Assembly: GCA_002335605.1 (NCBI GenBank)
Contig: BEDY01000001.1
Coordinates: 3,100,001-3,164,000, forward strand
Reading direction: 5' to 3'
Source of the DNA: Prillingera fragicola
Taxonomy: Eukaryota > Basidiomycota > Tremellomycetes > Trichosporonales > Trichosporonaceae
Length of the DNA stretch: 64,000 bases
Shown here: piece after piece, positions 1 through 10,923 of the stretch
How the letters are laid out: the number at the start of each line of letters is the position of its first letter
Position numbering within the stretch: the first letter of the stretch is position 1
Program-made: the position numbers and the translations under genes
The notes under the pieces: model-generated
What the model was told of the DNA's origin: nothing
Seen by the model: the letters and a program-made list of their open reading frames with translations, nothing else
The model's database searches: none

Positions 1-1385
1 CCCTGCTGAGGAGGAACCTGGACAAGCAAGTTGCCACCAGCAGCGGGCACATATGACACATTCCTCGATCCAGAGAGCGACGCAGCTAGATTGTCAGCGC
101 TTTGTCCCACATAGAACTGTTACTCTGATATACTCACCGACATCACGCGCAGTCTCAATCTTGCGGAACTGGACAAATGCGTCGCCGGCCTTGTTAAGGG
201 CGGCGGAAATAGTGCTAGCAGCCTCGGCCTCACCCTCGGCGCGGATGACGGCAGCCTGGCGCTCCTGCTCGGCCTTCTCGACGACGAACTTGGCACGCTC
301 GGCGTCCTGCTGGGCAATCTGCTTCTGCTCGACGGCGGTGGTGAACTCCTTTCCGAAACTGTAATGTTAGTAGTGTCTATAGTGAGCGGGTGAGCGACAT
401 ACGTCATGTGGGTCTGGGCTGTCAGCAATAGTCTCAATCAACATTTCGCTGAACTCACGATCGAGACATCCTCAAGCTGGATGTTGAACTCCTTGGCACG
501 AGCGAGAAGATCGTCACGGATACGGGCCGAGACCTGTCGTCAGTACAAGCCTTTAGTCTTGCGAACGCACGATTTCACGGTTGGTAATCAGCTCGGAGGC
601 GTCAAACTGGGCTACAGTAGCCTTGAGGACCTCGTTACCGATGGAGGGCAGAACACGCTCATCGTAGCTGTTTGTCAGACTTGTTACGAGTATCACGCAG
701 AGGAAGACTCACTCAAGACCGAGGTTCTGGTAGATCTGGGAGAGGTGGTTGATGTCGGGGCGCGACATGACACGGAGGGTGAGCGAGACCATCTGCATGT
801 CTGTAGAGTCAGCTCTACCGTCCTCGGCGCGACATTAATCAGAGCACAGTGGAGGAAGTACGTCAGACAGAGCACTAGCTCCCTGCAGCGTGCTCTTTTG
901 AGCTCGCCCAGGCTTTGCCATGTTTCGACGTACTACGCCCTCCTGGCGCAACAGACTCACCCTTCGAGCCAGTGGTGGTCGAAATGTTCCTGGGCTTGAT
1001 ACGGACATCGTACAAGATCGCCTTCTGGATCCAAGGAACGAGGAAGTGGGTTCCCTCACCGGTGGCCTACGTTGTCAGACTCATTGCTCGTTCAAAGCCT
1101 TTGCAGCCGGAATTTGCTGGGTATGCGCCCCGCAGCTCCTCTACCAGCGGGCTAATATAACGGCCACATATGGCCCAGCGCATTATTTAGCACTCACCTG
1201 GGGCTTGACGCCAGTGAAACGGTCGAACATGACCGCACGGTATCCTCCTGGAACATCGTAAATTGAGGCATCAATGAGGGCCGCGCCGATCGCGACGGGG
1301 ACTGTGGGCATTAGCGTTTTCTGCCTTGCTGTTCTCGCTAAAAGCGCATACCAATGAGCCTGGAGAGATTCTGTGCGAATGCCAT
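1..1385 (-). CDS. PHB1: Prohibitin 1 (mitochondrial inner-membrane scaffold), 3' end cut by window edge
   Basis: Prohibitin 1 forms ring complexes with prohibitin 2 in the mitochondrial inner membrane and stabilises newly made respiratory subunits. The start is ATG at 1385. Exon 1 (1352-1385) encodes [11 protein letters not shown] and joins across a short intron to [20 protein letters not shown], the hydrophobic N-terminal anchor, followed by [14 protein letters not shown], the usual SPFH-domain opening. The C-terminal coiled coil is clear around 180-360 ([20 protein letters not shown], then [12 protein letters not shown]). The last visible exon reads [20 protein letters not shown], the normal fungal PHB1 tail, so only the final codons and stop lie outside the window. 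Several short introns interrupt the gene. The [17 protein letters not shown] wording separates it from PHB2. Identity is confident; internal exon edges were only partly worked out. Confidence 0.93.
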
Positions 1386-1848
1386 GGTGTAGTAAAAGGT
1401 GGGTGAGCAGAATGTGGTCGACAAAGGTCTCGAGTGTCGAGGTGAGAAGAAAGCCGGGCGGACGCTGACGTCCACACGGAATCAAATTCTTCGACCGGCA
1501 TCTCTGGGCTGGGCTGGATGTGGAGGTGGTCGTCGTCTGGCCGTCAAGGCAGTTTGATGCTGCTACGGAGGCTCTGGCATGCATAGAATGAGCTGTAAAC
1601 TTGCACAGTGCATTTCACACACTTACAGAGCTATGTACGACTCTGAAGAGTCTCATGGCGTCTTATACCCCGTAAAACGGTCAGTTTCCTGGTTCGCCAT
1701 GGTCGTTTGCCACAACACCTGCCCCGGCATTTCATCGCCCACAGCGTCGTTTACATTATGCATACTTTACATGCCCAAATCATCTATTCACACCACTGTC
1801 CATCATGCAATATCTGGTCACTCCTCCCCTCCAAGATCAGCTACTCCT
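1386..1848. other. Intergenic: PHB1 promoter side and polyol dehydrogenase 3' side
   Basis: About 460 bp between the PHB1 start and the stop of the next minus-strand gene. I see no coding exon, tRNA or repeat here. Confidence 0.6.
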
Positions 1849-3235
1849 TTAGAGAGGAGCGTCAATGATGACCTTGATGACGGGCTTGCCCTCGGCATCC
1901 TTGCCCTTCTGGGTAAGGGTAAAGGCCTCGAGCGCGTCCGCAAACTTGTAGCGGTGGGTAACAAGAGGCTTGAGGTTGACGAGGCCACGCTCAACGAGGC
2001 TGACGGCAAGCGAGTAGTCGCCCTCGCCGTAGCGGAACGAGCCGAGGACGGTGAGCTGCTTGACGACAATCTGGAACATGGGGAGAGCAACGGTGCTGGG
2101 GCCCATGCCGACCTGGACAAACTTGCCGGCGGGCTTGAGGAGGTGGAGAGCAGTAGCAATGCAGACGGGGGCACCGGTGGCATCAATGGCAATGTCGAGC
2201 GAGCCCTTGCCACGCTCGGGAATGTTGAGAGCCTCACGGACAGCGGCGGCGCTGCGCTCGGAGTAGGCCTCCGCGTCCTCGCCATCGTTCTTGGAGGGCT
2301 GTAAAGTCAGCATACAGTTCACACAGTCACCGTTGGTAGCTCGGTACTCACAGGAATAAAGGTGTCAACACCGGCGTACGACTTGGCAAAGTCGAGGCGC
2401 TCCTTCTGGATGTCAATGGCAACGACACGAGCAGCGCCGAGAGCCTTGGCGACAGCCATGCAGAGGAGACCGACAGGTCCAGCGCCAAAGATGACAACGT
2501 TGTCGCCCGAGCGAGTCTTGGCGAGGTTGTTGAGGGAGTGTACGGCAACCGAGAGGGGCTCCATCATGGCGCCGTCCTCCATCGAGACCGACTCAGGGAG
2601 CTTGTACAGCAGGTCCGCGGGGAGCTTGTCTAAAAGACGTTAGTAGGGACCCCGTGAATATCACTCACAGTAGCGGCAGAGAGTGCCGTAGGTGAAGGGA
2701 GGGGTAGCGGCAAAGGTCATGTTGGCGCAAAGCTGATTGTCAGTAGTTGTTTCTCTAGCTAACACCAGCTACGACCTATTCCCGCGCGCCAACTCACCTC
2801 GTAGAGACCCGACTTGCACTCGTGGCAGGTACGGCAGCCCATGCCGGGCTCAAGGGCGACGCGGTCGCCGACCTTGAGGCCAGCCGACTCGGGGACCTTG
2901 GGGCCAAGCTTGGCGATGACACCGGACGACTCGTGGCCGAGGCACATGGGCTCGTCGACGACAAACGAGCCAATCTTGCCATGCTCGAGGTAGTGGACGT
3001 CCGAACCGCAGATACCAGTCTTGGAGATCTCGACGAGAACCTCGTCGTTGGTGATCTCGGGGACGGCGCGCTGGGGTGTGTGTCAGCTTTGCTGTGCTGG
3101 CGCGTTTTGTTGGGGCATAGGCTGTTGCTCGGCGCGATGCCGAGCATGCCGGGGGTGGCTTACCTCGTCAAACTTGGTGTTGTGGACGCCGTGGAGGACG
3201 AATGAGGGGTTGTCGTGCTTGATGGGGCCACACAT
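1849..3235 (-). CDS. Zinc-dependent polyol dehydrogenase (xylitol/sorbitol dehydrogenase type, MDR family)
   Basis: NAD-dependent oxidation of a polyol (xylitol, sorbitol or L-arabinitol) to the ketose, cytosolic pentose/hexitol catabolism. Five exons (3164-3235, 2798-3070, 2669-2732, 2352-2629, 1849-2298) close the frame at 378 residues, normal for the family. The start [16 protein letters not shown] is typical. The catalytic-zinc Cys lies in [10 protein letters not shown] and the His-Glu in CLGHES. The structural-zinc lobe [15 protein letters not shown] is complete only when the exon 2/3 junction is spliced, which confirms that intron. The Rossmann motif is [20 protein letters not shown], followed by the acidic residue in VAIDIQ, which fits NAD rather than NADP. 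Sequence alone does not decide between xylitol, sorbitol and L-arabinitol as substrate, so no symbol is given. It is divergent from the Bre2 gene, sharing a 482-bp upstream region. Confidence 0.9.
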
Positions 3236-3717
3236 CGTTGATTCTAGGTCAGACGTAAACGTTTGAGGTGAGTTTTGTGACAGAAAGAGACAGAGGGAGA
3301 ACAAAGATGTTGCTCGTTGACATTTATGGCTATCGAGCCGGGTCATTGGGCCGTCATAACATTGCACCGATCCACCGAGAATGCACCGAGCAGTGATAGA
3401 AAGTGGCCTAACCGTGCGGGAAACGGGGCCCGTGTAGTGCAGGAGTAAGTAGCTTTGTTCCATGTTCTTAATACAGGCTCTATAAACATTTAAGCACCAC
3501 TGTTATGCATACAGAAGATGCGAACACGCTCCTCGGACAGTTGGACAGATACCATACTACCGGCCTGATCCATGAACAGCCGACGATTAGCCACCATCAG
3601 CCAACGAAGCAAGAACACGGAATTAAGTCCACGTGGGAACCACGTGGATTGTTGCCACCTAACTTTCCACTTTCCACTGTTGCGCGCGCCGAACTGTAAT
3701 CCTCAACCAACAAAGCA
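3236..3717. promoter_or_regulatory. Shared divergent promoter region, polyol dehydrogenase / Bre2
   Basis: 482 bp separating two divergent start codons. It holds a TATA-like TCTATAAA on the plus strand near 3478 and a symmetric pair of CACGTG E-boxes (listed separately). No coding exon is seen. Confidence 0.55.
3628..3648. promoter_or_regulatory. Inverted pair of CACGTG E-boxes
   Basis: Two TCCACGTGG-type half units face each other around GAA. The CACGTG cores are at 3630-3635 and 3641-3646, 11 bp apart centre to centre, about one helical turn. CACGTG is the classical bHLH site (Cbf1/Pho4 class). It sits about 70 bp upstream of the Bre2 start and 390 bp upstream of the dehydrogenase start. 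Confidence 0.6.
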
Positions 3718-5670
3718 ATGGACAAGAAGCGCCGCGCGTCAGACGACGCCTCGGCGGCCTCAACCCCCTCCAACCTGCCATCACCCTCCAGCGCGCCTCT
3801 CTCTGCTGTTCCAGGTAGCTTGGTCGCCGAGCTCGCGTCCGAGGCGCGCAGCACGGATCAGGACGCGCGTTCGTCACTTTCCCTCGGGCCGGACGACGTG
3901 GCTGGCCCATCCCGCGGTGGGAGTGCCAGCGCAACACCAGCGCCGCTGAGGAGGGAAGAGCGTACGAATGCGCGGCACGGGACAATCGTGCCCGGATCTG
4001 GCGATGGGGACGAGTACGGCGATGAGTGCTTCATCTGGGCCGACTTTCCGATGAACAAGAACGGTGAGTCCTCGTAACATCTCGACAGGGTTTTGCTGAT
4101 TCATTTAGGCTACAGATACGCACCATGCACTCCGTCACCGAATGTCTCGCCTAATTCTTTGCTGCCGTTCTACCGGACATTGCCTGGGCCGCTACCCTGC
4201 CCACCAGTTCATCTGTCATGGGTGGATCGCTCGGCCTTTCTCCGTGTCTCAAACGATGGCCTGACAGCTACAACAGACCGCGGATGGCGCTCAGCGCGGG
4301 CGAGCGTGGCTGTGCGCTCTGGTGCGTGGTACTTCGAAGCCGTCATCGAGCACGGCGACGGGCTGGGCGGAGCTGGCAAGGGATCGGCAGGCGACTTGGG
4401 CAACGCGCATGTCCGTGTGGGATGGGCGCGCCGTGAGGCGGGTCTCGATGCACCCGTAGGAGCTTGCGCATACAGCTATGCTTTGCGGGACGTCGGTGGC
4501 GAAAAGGTGCACATCTCCCGACCAAAGCCATATTCGTCCAAAGGCTTCGCCACAGGCGACGTCGTGGGTTGCCTCATTGTGCTGCCCTCGCGCGAAGAGC
4601 CGGAAGACAAGGACGAACCAGGCTACGTGCGCCGCTGGCGTGTTCCGCTGCGTTACAAGGGCCAGCAGTACTTTGAGATGGACGAGTACCCGGCTGCCAA
4701 GGAAATGGAGTCGCTGGTCAACCGCCAGGGCGAAAAGTTCCCTGCACCAGCTGCCGAGGAACTGCCAGCACCCGGCGACAAGAAGAAGGTCAAGAAGGGC
4801 GCGGCTGCCGAAAAGGCCAAGCCTGCACGGCCTATAGCCCGGCCATTGAAGCGCCTCGACGGCTCGTATATGACGTTCTTTCTGAACGGCGAGCCCATGG
4901 CAGCCACACCCGCGTTTACCGACCTCTTTGATTTCCTTCCCCTCCCGCCCCTCCCCGGTCATCCCAAGCCGGGCAAGGGCCACGATCGCGAGCGCGTGCT
5001 GTATCACGACGACGGAACACTGGGCTACTTTCCCATGGTCTCGTGCTTTGGCAGGGGCAAGGTGCGCTGCAACTTCTCCGCTCCCTGGCAGGCGCCTCCA
5101 CAGGACCTCCCAGAGGGGACGCGCGGCGTCGCAGAGCGCTGGGACGAGTGGCGGGCCGAGGAGCTCGTCTATGATGAGCGTGACGAGATCGAGCTCGCGG
5201 CGCGGTATGAGAAGGATATGGCTACACAAGCTCGCGCCGATGAGAAGCGCGCGGCGGCTGCCGCGGCGCGTGCTGCTGCTGGCGGTGGCGAGGGGAGTGG
5301 CACCGCAACGCCGAGGAGTAAGAGCAACAAGAAGCGGAAAAAGGCCACGCCAGCTCCCGGGGAGGCGACGCCAGTTGCTGGCACTCCGGCGCCAGAGGAG
5401 CGGATGGGTCTCGGCGGGCTCTCTGGCGGCTTGGGAGGGCTCGGCGGGCTTGCTGGCTTGCAAGGCACTCCGGGTGCGAGCGAGCCAGGCACCCCGTACA
5501 GCGCTTATCCCTCTCCGGACAAGTATCGGCGTGGGCAGAGCGAGGATGTGCGGAGCGAAGTGGATGCCGATGGCGAAGACGACGAGATGGACGTCGACGC
5601 TGATGCGGACGGGCAGGAGGAGGTGTCCAAGCCCCGGGTCGAGGATCCCGAGGAAGGCGTTCGGTGGTGA
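3718..5670 (+). CDS. BRE2: Bre2/Ash2-type SPRY protein, COMPASS (H3K4 methyltransferase) subunit
   Basis: Ash2L/Bre2 proteins are core nuclear subunits of the Set1/COMPASS complex that methylates histone H3 Lys4. Two exons (3718-4063, 4109-5670) close at 635 residues. Residues 1-110 are Ser/Ala/Pro-rich and disordered. From about 150 a split SPRY domain follows: VHLSWVDRSAFLRVSNDGLT, GWRSARASVAVRSGAWYFE, VRVGWARREAGLDAPVGACA, YALRDVGGEKVHISRPKPYS, DVVGCLIVLP and, after an insert of about 100 residues, YMTFFLNGEPMAATPAFTDL. The insert carries Lys-rich stretches (KKKVKKG). The C-terminus has Ala/Gly runs, a basic patch (KSNKKRKK) and an acidic tail. There is no PHD/winged-helix module, as in yeast Bre2. 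The family assignment is confident; its place in COMPASS is inferred from the family. Confidence 0.82.
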
Positions 5671-6433
5671 ACTCTGGTTGTAGCATAGCACAGACTTGCA
5701 TCGATGCATTATTGCGACATACAAGAAGAGAAATGGTAGAGGTGCCTCGATGCCGTCAGTACTCGGCCATTTCCGTAATTTCCCCTCATCCGGCAGCGTT
5801 TGATGCTGCTGCTGCAAAAAAAATGGCTCTTATCAATCTGTTGGGGTGTGCTGGGTGTGCACCGCGATTGAGAGCACGGCACGTTATGGAACAAGAGCTG
5901 CAACCTTCTCCGCATCCAAAGCACTGATATGGGAGGGTAGGCGGCAGTAGGCGATGGCAACCGAGGAATAACCCGCACCAAGTCGCTCTACACCGCTTTC
6001 TGGGCGCCCCGCGGCTTATCAGCCTGCCCGTGGGGCACTGGTCAGCACAGCTGTGTGACGCTGTGCACAACTGACAGAGCATGCAAACCACGCACGTTCG
6101 AGGATTCTTCTGTCTGTGACGGGCGGGTATGCATGGAGATGGCTTGCGCATGCATCAGCGGGTTGCATTGATTACGCAGCACGGAGCAGAGGAGCCGGAC
6201 GTCGGTGCCCGCGGGGGATGGCCTGCGCATCTGGCCGACGGCTGTTCCATGTCCAGTCTTCGTCATCACAGCTCCGAGATTGAAGCCACAGCCCTCGCGG
6301 CTCTGTAGCTCGTTTCTCACCCTCTCACACTGTTACATTCACCACCACGACTACCACTACCACCCACACAGCCTGGCCACAGCATACTACTAGGGTACCT
6401 CACTCCACCAACTACCCACTCACCACTGGCACC
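5671..6433. other. Intergenic, promoter side of the SYLF gene
   Basis: 763 bp with no credible exon. It contains a near-identical 14-bp direct repeat (6138-6151 and 6217-6230, GATGGCyTGCGCAT) and a C/A-rich run (about 6335-6430) just before the downstream start codon, typical of fungal core promoters and 5' UTRs. Confidence 0.5.
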
Positions 6434-8133
6434 ATGGCGTCACTCGCCCCCCCGCCCAAACGCCTCGTTGCGAGCGCACCGTCTACGCGCGTCAGCTCGC
6501 CAGGCCCAGACACCTGGAAGACACGCTTTGTGGCCAAGAGTAAAGTCTGGGGCACCAAGGCTATCGACAAGACTGTCGTGATCAGCGACAATGTCGGTGG
6601 CAAGGTCAACAATTTTACAGAAAAGAGGTTGGGAACAGAGGCGTTCTGGCCCACCTCGGGCGACTTCCCCAAGGAGATGGACAAGGCTGCGCGCATCATG
6701 CGCGCGTTTACTGGTGAGCAGCCGCGAGTGCTGTGAGTGGCGAGGCTGACCGTCCTAGTCGAAGGTGTCGTGCAGCAGGACAAGAAGACCAAGAAGAAGT
6801 TTGTCCGCAAGGTCCCACCGTCTATCATTGCCAACGCCAAGGGCCTCGCGATCTTTACGTCTATGCGTAGTGGCATCGCTCCCCTCGGCGGTGCAGGTGG
6901 TGCAGGTGTTGTCGTCGCAAAGCTTCCTGATGGCAGTGAGTTGCACGAGTGGCGACGGAGCAAAGACTGACGTTCTCAGCCTGGTCCGCGCCCTGTTCAA
7001 TCTCGCCCAACAACATTTCGACTGGTTTCCTCCTCGGCATGGACATTTACGACTGCATTCTCGTCATCCGCACTCAGGCTGCACTGGACTCGTTTGGTAC
7101 CCACAAGTTTACGCTCGGTACAGAAATCGGTGTCGCTGCAGGGCCCTATGGTGCTGGTGCTGCGGCCGAGGCCGGGCGTGAAACTTCGCCAGTCTTCTCT
7201 TACGTCAAGTCTAAGGGCCTATTCGCCGGTGTCGAAATTGTCGGCCAGGTCTTTGTCGAGCGCTTTGACGAGAACGCAAACATGTACCACTGGCCCGGAA
7301 TCAAGGCCCGTGACATTCTCAGCGGCAAGGTTCCCGTGCCGCTCGAGGCAGCCAATCTGCAGCAGGCTCTCAAGGACGCGTCCACTGGCCGCGCCCAGCG
7401 CGCCAACGGCATACCTCTCGATGCCCCCCTCCAGCCTGTGCCAGTAGACGACCAGCTTGCAATGGACGACGGCGAGGTGCTCAAGCTCCCGCCCACCCCC
7501 GAGATGACGGACGGGCACGAGGGCGAGTCCGACCCGGAGACCGTCAGCGTGTGGCGCCGCTCCATCTTTCCCAATCACCCTGGAGCGACACCACCCGCCC
7601 TTCCCCCACGCCATGCCAAGGATGTCAACGTCGACGGTCCCTGCCCCACTGAACTCACGCACGCACTCAGCACCGCTGCAGGCCCGCCACCACCCCTTCC
7701 TCCCCGCAGCCGCAACCGCCCAACCTCCATGCCCGTCATTCCCGCCAACTATTCCCTCCCCTTCTCATCCGACGTGGCGCCCGGAGAGCTGCCCCCGTCA
7801 TACGACGCCGACACGGTCACCAGCCGCCTCTCCCAGATGACCGTCAACACGAGGGACCTCATGTCGCACGAGGACGCCCCCGGGCCGTCGTCAGTGCTCA
7901 CGCCCGAGGAGCCCGAGCCGACCACCCCGCTCGCGCTCCGCGTCAGCGAGGAAGGGATGAGCGAGAGCGAACGTCGCGAGCGGGCCCAGCACGAGGCTGC
8001 CCTCGCTGAGGCGGCTGCTGAGCGTGATGCCGCGCTGCTTGCTTCGCCTGTTCGGGAGATCAGGGCCGAGGAGGTCAAGAAGGAGGGATGGGAGACGTTT
8101 GGCGAGGAGGCCAAGAAGGATTCGCTTTGTTAG
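6434..8133 (+). CDS. YSC84: SYLF-domain (Ysc84-type) lipid- and actin-associated protein with proline-rich tail
   Basis: SYLF (DUF500) proteins bind phosphoinositides and actin and act at endocytic patches. Three exons (6434-6713, 6759-6935, 6980-8133) close at 536 residues. The SYLF domain spans roughly residues 35-260: DKAARIMRAFT, IIANAKGLAIFTSMRSGI, GGAGGAGVVVAKLPDG, SISPNNISTGFLLGMDIYDC, ILVIRTQAALDSF, FTLGTEIGVAAGPYG and VFSYVKSKGLFAGVEI. Yeast Ysc84/Lsb3 end in an SH3 domain. Here the C-terminal half has no SH3 fold but holds proline-rich PPALPPRHAK and PPPPLPPRSR, which look like SH3 ligands, then an acidic Ala/Glu-rich end with a likely short helix (SESERRERAQHEAALAEAAA). The symbol is by domain homology; one-to-one orthology with the yeast gene is not established. 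Confidence 0.85.
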
Positions 8134-8345
8134 TCGATGAGTGTTTAGAATATTATAGATCTGTACAGTAGTGTGTTTTGCTAAATGACAAGAGTTCTGC
8201 GCTACATTTTGTGTCCGAGTGATCCAAGCAGCTCTTTTTTCGATAGTAGGTGTGATACACCGGGCACTGACGACCAGTCCTCTCTCACGAAATCCCAGAT
8301 CCAGCTCCTACATCGCCTTCTATAATTCTACCCCTACCCCAACGC

Positions 8346-9612
8346 CTACTCAAACGTCTCCCTCTCGACGCCGTAAACCTCCTTGGCGACCTTCCACCAC
8401 TGCCCCTGCTCGCCGCCGACACACCAGCGCCCGGCAAACTCGAGCTCGAGGGGGTGAATCCTCTTTCCGACAACAATGACACTGTGGAGGGGAGGTCCGT
8501 ACTCTTCCTCGCTGAGCTTGGCGAGCTCGGCGAGCGTTCCCGAGATAATGCGCTGGGTGGGGGTGCCGATTCGCGAGAGGGACATTGCGAGGGTCGAATC
8601 GGGAGGGCACAACGAGGGGGTCGGCTCGGGGACGGCGGCGTCCTCGTCGTCGCTGTCGGCCGTGGGGTTGCTGCGCTTCGACTCGGTTAACAGCATCTGG
8701 TTAAAGGCCTGGTGTGGGCCCATGAAGCGCGGGGGCTCGTAGATTAGACGGCCACTGCTTTGTCAGCCGCGGTGACTGCGCGGTGCCACTCACCGAGCCA
8801 TGTTCTCCTCGCTCTGCTCGCGGACCTTGATGTCAAGGAGCACAAGCGTATGCATGCCGTACTTCAGGTTCTCCTCCATGCGGTCGTACCAGCTCTCGGG
8901 GGTCCAGGTTTCGGTGTAGAAGGGAAGCGAAACGGCCTGGCCAAAGTTGTACATCTGCAGACCCGACGAGCCGAGGGCGGTCATGATCGACGCGTTGTGG
9001 ATGGTCTGGGTGGGGATGCCGCGCGAGCCAGCACGGAGAAGGAGGTCGGTGTGAGTGGTGGCACTACAGGGTCAGCATGTGACGCGGTCACAGTCAGGTG
9101 ACGGTGACTTACCCAAGGGGGTCACCGACAACGAGGAAGGCGACGTCGACCTTGTCAGCATCGCGCAGGATCTCGTCCGACTCGAGCTCGACAGTCTCGC
9201 GGGTAGCTGTAATGATGGGGCGGCCGTAAAACTCCTCCTAGTACATGTCAGCTCGGCTCTTCTGGGCTAGGATGAGTGCACCGCCGGTCCGAGGTAATGA
9301 GCCATTCCAGAGGTCAACTTGGCAGGCCATTGGCATTGGTGTGGACAGCCACTCAAGACCTGACTTTGCGACACTTACAAGCTTCTCCTTCTCAACCATG
9401 AGAATCGAGGTGTAAGCCTCGAGGTAGACACGTTCGCACTTCTTGACCGCCTTAGGTGTGAGCGTGAGCCATGATCGTTTGACTTTGAGAAAGGGAGAGG
9501 CAGATCGGCATCTCCACCCTTCCTCTGTCCTTTAACTAAAGACACCTACCTCGAGACCCTTGACAGTAATGTCCTTCTCGTCGCTGAGGCCGAGGCCGAT
9601 GACGTACAGCAT
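8346..9612 (-). CDS. DPH5: Diphthine methyl ester synthase (diphthamide biosynthesis)
   Basis: AdoMet-dependent methyltransferase that methylates the modified histidine of elongation factor 2 during diphthamide synthesis; cytosolic. Five exons (9550-9612, 9379-9450, 9113-9237, 8794-9063, 8346-8754) close at 312 residues, close to yeast Dph5 (300). Recognised blocks in order: the start [114 protein letters not shown] and LIYEPPRFM. An acidic insert near residue 230 ([11 protein letters not shown]) is extra compared with yeast. The gene is convergent with the SYLF gene, 212 bp between stops. Confidence 0.95.
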
Positions 9613-10923
9613 GATGGATAGTGTGGGGATGTTGTTGTTGCTGCTCAGAAAATGTGTGCAGGTCGTTCGAGATTGTCATGCCAGCCAGGGTCAAAATCCA
9701 AAATCCAGTTGGAGACCCCGCACTCAGCTCGTAAAGTGGGGGTGCAATTAAAAAGAAGGTGGGTGGATTGATGTACGTGGTCGAGCAAGATCCATCATTC
9801 TGGGACCTGGGAACTGTTCAGTCAAGCATGCAGCTATGCAGGCAGGTACTCTTTTGCATATCTGCATGTGCTGTGAGCGCGTAGTGAGCTGTACGAATAC
9901 CCCATGGGCCATGGGAGTCATGATACACATATCTTGACGTTTGGCCATCAGCCATTTGGAACAGTCTTTGGGCTACTTGAACGCCACGACTTTTTGAACG
10001 CGCCGAGCCTGTTGGACACACGCACAAGAACCGAGCCTCATACCCCCAATAGGAGCCAGATTCAACATTCGAAGGCTAATGGGCAATTTTCAGACCATGA
10101 GAACCGCTCATGAGACAGCGCTGCTAGGCTCCAGATCTCCAGATCTGCAGTGCAGGTGAAGGCGGCGAGGGCCGCAATCACGCTTCCTGGTATTACTGCC
10201 AAGAGTGGGCCACCGGTCCAACGACCGGTTGCAGCGGCCTAAGTGGCGAGGTGACAGGTTGAACGATGTGCTAAGCTCTCCCCAGATGTGCCTTCCTACA
10301 GCTACAGAATCTGACTAGTGTCCAGGTCCTATGATCAGGTGGTGGGTCAGTGGATGGCGGCATGTGCCGCCGACGGCCACCGCCACCTTCTTGGCTCTAA
10401 CACGGCTCTAACACGATTTGACGTCCAGCATGTCCCGTGCTCTGGACACGAGCATTACTCCAAGATAGTGTGTTCATTGGAGTGCTCGGCCATGCGGATA
10501 CAACTGAGCTGTTTGCTGTGGGGTTGTGAAGAACGCGTGGAAAGTAGCGAGTTCATGACCGCCACCGACGCCTTGACTGAGCACGATAGCAAACGCGGCG
10601 GCAAGGCTAGTTGGTCTGACAAGATGACTGACCTGTTGATCTATAAGCTGCAGCTCAGCATCCAACATCTATGCATGTCGACGTCAACAAATCGGCCATC
10701 AAACAAGCCAGAAATTGGGGAAAATTACATGACGTCGGCAAACCCGTAATTCACGCGCCGGTTCGGTTAGCGTGGTTCCCGGCACCCGCCGCACCCAAGC
10801 CCACCCAAGCACATAAATCAAGACCAAGTTTGTTTCTTCAGTCCAGACCAAGTGTCCTCCTACAACGCAAAGACACTCCTTCCTCTACTCTTCTTAACAA
10901 TCAATTCACTCGTCAGTTTCACA
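9613..10923. other. Intergenic between two divergent genes
   Basis: 1.3 kb upstream of both DPH5 and the ligase gene. No exon recognised; a plus-strand open frame at 10318-10749 has no familiar domain. Features seen: two overlapping AGATCT units near 10133-10149, a CATGAG/CTCATG hairpin near 10096-10112 and an AT-rich CATAAATCA at about 10810 that may serve as a weak TATA for the ligase gene. Confidence 0.5.

Noticed and set aside
4291..5817. Minus-strand 508-residue open frame
   Set aside because: Antisense of the Bre2 SPRY gene, which has clear domain motifs on the plus strand.
10852..10923. Signal-peptide-like extension (LLPLLFLTINSLVSF) in frame with the 4CL-like ligase
   Set aside because: It begins at GTG, not ATG. 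Nuclear fungal genes start at ATG, and the enzyme family is not secreted.
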